Of a stretch of DNA of 8,447 nt, positions 5,760 to 8,447 are shown in pieces (positions within the stretch are counted from its first letter, which is position 1; each line of letters starts with the position of its first letter). The notes beneath the pieces were generated by a model. That model was not told the origin of the DNA, did not search any database, and was given only the letters and a program-made list of their open reading frames with translations. The DNA is from an uncultured Prevotella sp. GTDB taxonomy: Bacteria; Bacteroidota; Bacteroidia; Bacteroidales; Bacteroidaceae. The position numbers were made by a program, and so were the translations under genes. The DNA lies in assembly GCA_934229335.1 (NCBI GenBank), contig CAKQDQ010000106.1:1-8447 (forward strand). The letters are read 5' to 3'.

Positions 5760-6638
5760 ATGAATTCTTACATTAAGGTAATCCGCCCACACCAATGGGT
5801 TAAAAACCTCTTCGTGTTCTTACCCCTCTTCTTCGGTCACAGTCTGTTACAGCCGGAGCCTCTTCTTAACACCATCATCGTTTTCTTCGGCTTTTCACTT
5901 GCCGCATCAAGCATATATTGCTTTAATGACGTAATAGACGTAGAGGCTGACAGGCGTCACCCCGTAAAATGCCTCCGCCCAGTGGCATGCGGTAAGGTTA
6001 GCGAACGTATGGCTTATATCATGATGTTCACCATGATTATCATGAGTATGGGCGTTCTGTCGCTACTATGCGGTGACAAATTACGCACCATGGGCGTTAT
6101 ACTCGGTTACTGGTTCCTGAATATGGCATACTGTTGGCGACTGAAGCGTTACGCCATCATCGATGTATGCATCATCGCCTTCGGGTTTGTGCTGCGTATT
6201 CTCGCTGGTGGTTCTGCCACGGATATCACGCCAAGCCACTGGCTTGTCATGATGACATTCCTGCTAACGCTGTTTCTCTCGTTCGCCAAACGACGCGACG
6301 ATGTGCTGCGAATGATGAAGACGGGCGAAGCACCACGACAAAACACATCTCGATATAACCTCACCTTCATCAACCAAGCTATCACCATCACTGGAGGGGT
6401 AACACTGGTGTGTTATATCATGTATACCGTATCGCCTGACGTCATTGCAAGTTTCGGCACGCAATACCTATATCTCACCAGTGGATATGTCATTCTCGGA
6501 CTGTTGCGATACATACAACTCGCCGTGGTGGACGAGAAGAGCGGAGATCCTACAAAGGTGATGCTACACGACCGCTTCACTCAGCTTATAGTGGTAGCAT
6601 GGTGCCTCACGTTCCTTATTATAATATATTTTAGGTAA
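5760..6638 (+). CDS. UbiA-family prenyltransferase, decaprenyl-phosphate phosphoribosyltransferase-like
   Basis: The closest described role is transfer of 5-phosphoribose from PRPP to a long polyprenyl phosphate at the inner membrane, the first step to polyprenyl-phosphoarabinose or -ribose sugar donors. The 292-residue protein is largely membrane-embedded. The first aspartate motif is at N56-D57-x-x-D60-x-x-x-D64, continuing as RRHPVKCLRPVACG (65-78), in which HP-x-K-x-x-RP is characteristic of the phosphoribosyl branch and differs from quinone or heme UbiA enzymes. A second cluster, Y124 to K129 with D135, then GFVLRILAGG (142-151) and FAKRRDD (175-181), also fits that branch. The ATG at 5760 is preferred; a GTG at 5754 would add two residues. 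It follows the acyltransferase by 63 bases and ends at a strong terminator, so it is probably the last gene of the operon. The usual partners that epimerise the product (DprE1-type oxidase, DprE2-type reductase) and a phosphatase are absent from the window. The exact prenyl and sugar substrates are inference. Confidence 0.8.
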   Translation: MNSYIKVIRPHQWVKNLFVFLPLFFGHSLLQPEPLLNTIIVFFGFSLAASSIYCFNDVIDVEADRRHPVKCLRPVACGKVSERMAYIMMFTMIIMSMGVLSLLCGDKLRTMGVILGYWFLNMAYCWRLKRYAIIDVCIIAFGFVLRILAGGSATDITPSHWLVMMTFLLTLFLSFAKRRDDVLRMMKTGEAPRQNTSRYNLTFINQAITITGGVTLVCYIMYTVSPDVIASFGTQYLYLTSGYVILGLLRYIQLAVVDEKSGDPTKVMLHDRFTQLIVVAWCLTFLIIIYFR

Positions 6639-6663
6639 CATTACTGGACACTTTAGTAATGTT
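6637..6663. repeat. Perfect 9-base inverted repeat at the end of the prenyltransferase gene
   Basis: AACATTACT (6637-6645) and AGTAATGTT (6655-6663) are exact complements around a nine-base loop, and the left arm overlaps the stop codon of the upstream gene. It has no T tract. A separate perfect 12-base palindrome, AAGTAATTACTT, follows at 6665-6676. They might protect the transcript 3' end or bind a protein; no function can be assigned. Confidence 0.6.
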
Positions 6664-6687
6664 GAAGTAATTACTTAAGCAAGAAAC

Positions 6688-6734
6688 AAAAAAAAATCCT
6701 GACATCGGGCATTTAGCCCTCTGTCAGGATTTTT
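6688..6734. terminator. Bidirectional intrinsic terminator between convergent genes
   Basis: A 13-base stem pairs 6692-6704 with 6722-6734; after a two-base mismatch on each side an inner stem GGGC (6707-6710) pairs with GCCC (6716-6719) around the loop ATTTA. On the plus strand the stem is followed by a T5 run (6730-6734, part of the stem); on the minus strand a run of nine T (complement of 6688-6696) follows. It can end transcription from the envelope operon on the plus strand and from clpB on the minus strand, and works structurally better for clpB because of the longer T run. Confidence 0.9.
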
Positions 6735-6782
6735 CAATTCAACTAACTATACTACTTTACTCTAAACTCATTATTCTACAAT

Positions 6783-8447
6783 TTAGTTTGAGAATGTTAT
6801 CACACCGTCCTTACTGTCTACCGTGATAGGCTTCTCGTGCGTTACTGTTCCAGCAAGAAGCTGTTTAGAAAGCGCATTGAGCACATCACGCTGTATGGCA
6901 CGCTTTACTGGACGTGCACCGAACTCTGGGTCGTAACCTGCCTCGGCAAGCGTAGCAATAGCAGCATCAGTAACATTAAACTTGAAGCCTTGCTTTGCCA
7001 ACATATCCGCAACATGATTCATCTGCAGACGTACTACGGAAGCTATCTGATCCTTAGTGAGTTGTGTAAAGGTGATGACTTCGTCGATACGGTTCAGAAA
7101 CTCTGGACGGATTGGTGGCTTAACCATACCGTTGCCGTCAAGGATTGGCTGCTTACCGTAGAGCTGATCGTGCGTAAGGTTTGAGGTCATGATAATGATA
7201 GTGTTCTTGAAGTTCACTACCCTACCCTTTGAGTCGGTCAGCCTACCATCGTCAAGGACCTGCAAGAGGATGTTGAAGATGTCTGGATGAGCCTTCTCTA
7301 TCTCATCAAAGAGCACTACGCTGTATGGTTTACGACGTACCGCCTCTGTGAGCTGACCACCTTCATCATAGCCTACATATCCCGGAGGGGCACCGATAAG
7401 ACGTGTGACGGAGAACTTGTCTTGATACTCAGACATATCAATACGCGTCATAAGCGACTCGTCATTAAACAGATAATCTGCCAATGCCTTTGCCAATTCT
7501 GTCTTACCTACACCCGTGGTGCCAAGGAAGATGAATGAGGCTATAGGACGTTTAGGATCTTGAAGACCTGCACGACTACGACGAACAGCATCGCTAACAG
7601 CCTGTATTGCCGTGTCCTGACCTATCACACGCTTGTGAAGTTCCTGCTCAAGGTGCAGCAGTTTGTCTTTCTCACTCTGCATCATACGAGCTACTGGTAT
7701 ACCTGTCCAACGACTAACTACCTCTGCTATGTCATCGGCAGTGACCTCTTCACGTACCATCTGACCAGCACCTTTCTCGTTAATCTCAGCCTGAACTTTC
7801 TTGATATCAGCTTCTAACTCCTGAAGCTTGCCGTAACGAATCTCAGCAACCTTACCATAATTGCCTTCACGTTCAGCCTTCTCTGCCTCAAAACGAAGCT
7901 TCTCTATCTGTTGCTTGTCTTGCTGTATCTTATCTACAAGATTCTTTGCCTGTACCCATTCTGAACGCATACGCAACTTTTCGTCCTGTAATACGGAAAT
8001 AGTCTTGTTGAGTTCGGCGAGTTTCTCCTTATCGTTCTCACGCTTTATGGCCTCACGCTCAATCTCCAATTGTTTGAGTTTACGCTCCAACTCGTCCAGT
8101 TCCTCTGGCACAGAGTCACGCTCCATACGCAGCTTAGCGGCTGCCTCATCCATCAAGTCGATAGCCTTATCAGGCAGAAAACGGTCTGAAATATAACGTT
8201 CAGAGAGCGTAACAGCTGCGATACAAGCATCGTCCTGAATACGAACACGATGGTGATTCTCGTAACGTTCCTTCAAACCACGCAGTATAGAGATAGCGGA
8301 AAGCTCGTCAGGTTCGTCTACCATCACTATCTGGAAACGACGTTCAAGGGCTTTATCCTTCTCAAAGTACTTCTGATACTCGTTCAACGTCGTGGCACCT
8401 ATGGCTCTCAACTCACCACGAGCAAGCGCAGGCTTCAATATATTGGC
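6783..8447 (-). CDS. clpB: ATP-dependent disaggregase ClpB, 5' part missing
   Basis: ClpB is a cytosolic hexameric AAA+ chaperone that threads proteins out of aggregates together with DnaK. The visible 554 residues run to the stop at 6783; the frame is open through the right edge, so the N domain and the Walker sites of the first ATPase domain lie outside. In visible numbering: the end of ATPase domain 1 with GATTLNEY (17-24) and arginine fingers in LERRF (34-38); the coiled-coil M domain about 104-225; SRWTGIPV (245-252); Walker A GTTGVGKT (309-316); pore loop GYVGYDEGG (356-364); Walker B VVLFDE (377-382); NRIDE with its arginine finger (452-456); and GARPVKRAI with sensor 2 (510-518). The M domain distinguishes ClpB from ClpA, ClpC and ClpX. 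Between MTSNL and RPEF only 22 residues are present (425-446), shorter than the 29 I count in E. coli ClpB. Convergent with the envelope operon and ended by the shared terminator. ClpB is usually heat-induced; its promoter is not in view. Confidence 0.97.
   Translation of the reverse strand, partial: ANILKPALARGELRAIGATTLNEYQKYFEKDKALERRFQIVMVDEPDELSAISILRGLKERYENHHRVRIQDDACIAAVTLSERYISDRFLPDKAIDLMDEAAAKLRMERDSVPEELDELERKLKQLEIEREAIKRENDKEKLAELNKTISVLQDEKLRMRSEWVQAKNLVDKIQQDKQQIEKLRFEAEKAEREGNYGKVAEIRYGKLQELEADIKKVQAEINEKGAGQMVREEVTADDIAEVVSRWTGIPVARMMQSEKDKLLHLEQELHKRVIGQDTAIQAVSDAVRRSRAGLQDPKRPIASFIFLGTTGVGKTELAKALADYLFNDESLMTRIDMSEYQDKFSVTRLIGAPPGYVGYDEGGQLTEAVRRKPYSVVLFDEIEKAHPDIFNILLQVLDDGRLTDSKGRVVNFKNTIIIMTSNLTHDQLYGKQPILDGNGMVKPPIRPEFLNRIDEVITFTQLTKDQIASVVRLQMNHVADMLAKQGFKFNVTDAAIATLAEAGYDPEFGARPVKRAIQRDVLNALSKQLLAGTVTHEKPITVDSKDGVITFSN

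Noticed and set aside
7287..8196. Plus-strand open frames opposite clpB
   Set aside because: They lie entirely antisense to a highly conserved ClpB reading frame and show low-complexity Ser/Thr/Leu composition without a domain.

Overview
The window looks like chromosomal DNA from a member of the Bacteroidota, most likely Prevotella or a close relative. The evidence is ClpB with a Bacteroidota-style Walker A (GTTGVGKT), A-rich or leaderless start regions instead of strong Shine-Dalgarno sites, promoter elements of the Bacteroidota type (TTTG, about 20 bases, TAnnTTTG), and short AT-rich intergenic regions with repeats. The genus is an inference. No phage, transposase, CRISPR or rRNA/tRNA gene is visible.

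Layout. 1-266: a gene-free end with a 77-base sequence present twice, 169 bases apart. 267-740 (-): ispF, a non-mevalonate isoprenoid enzyme. 741-928: an AT-rich spacer with a 22-base imperfect inverted repeat. 929-1969 (-): a membrane O-acyltransferase (acyltransferase family 3) with a TTG start. 1970-2079: a divergent promoter region. 2080-2541 (+): a low-molecular-weight protein tyrosine phosphatase whose start lies almost at the predicted transcription start. 2542-2779: a spacer with three tandem 22-base units. 2780-4639 (+): a membrane phosphoethanolamine-transferase-like sulfatase-fold enzyme. 4653-5696 (+): a second acyltransferase family 3 protein. 5760-6638 (+): a UbiA-fold prenyltransferase resembling decaprenyl-phosphate phosphoribosyltransferase. 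6639-6782: a convergent spacer with two small palindromes and a strong bidirectional terminator. 6783-8447 (-): the C-terminal two thirds of the disaggregase ClpB, cut by the window edge.

How the genes may work together. The three plus-strand genes from 2780 to 6638 are closely spaced and end at one terminator, so they are probably one transcription unit. All three predicted products are integral membrane enzymes that modify or supply envelope glycolipids: a phospho-group transferase, an O-acyltransferase, and a maker of a polyprenyl-linked phosphopentose. The divergent acyltransferase and the tyrosine phosphatase fit an envelope or polysaccharide theme. The joint function is inferred from families and order. 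ispF and clpB are housekeeping genes on either side. I see no clearly new multi-gene system. The items most worth a second look are the two intergenic repeat families, the orphan phosphoribosyltransferase in the modification cluster, and an unusual short segment in the second ATPase domain of ClpB.
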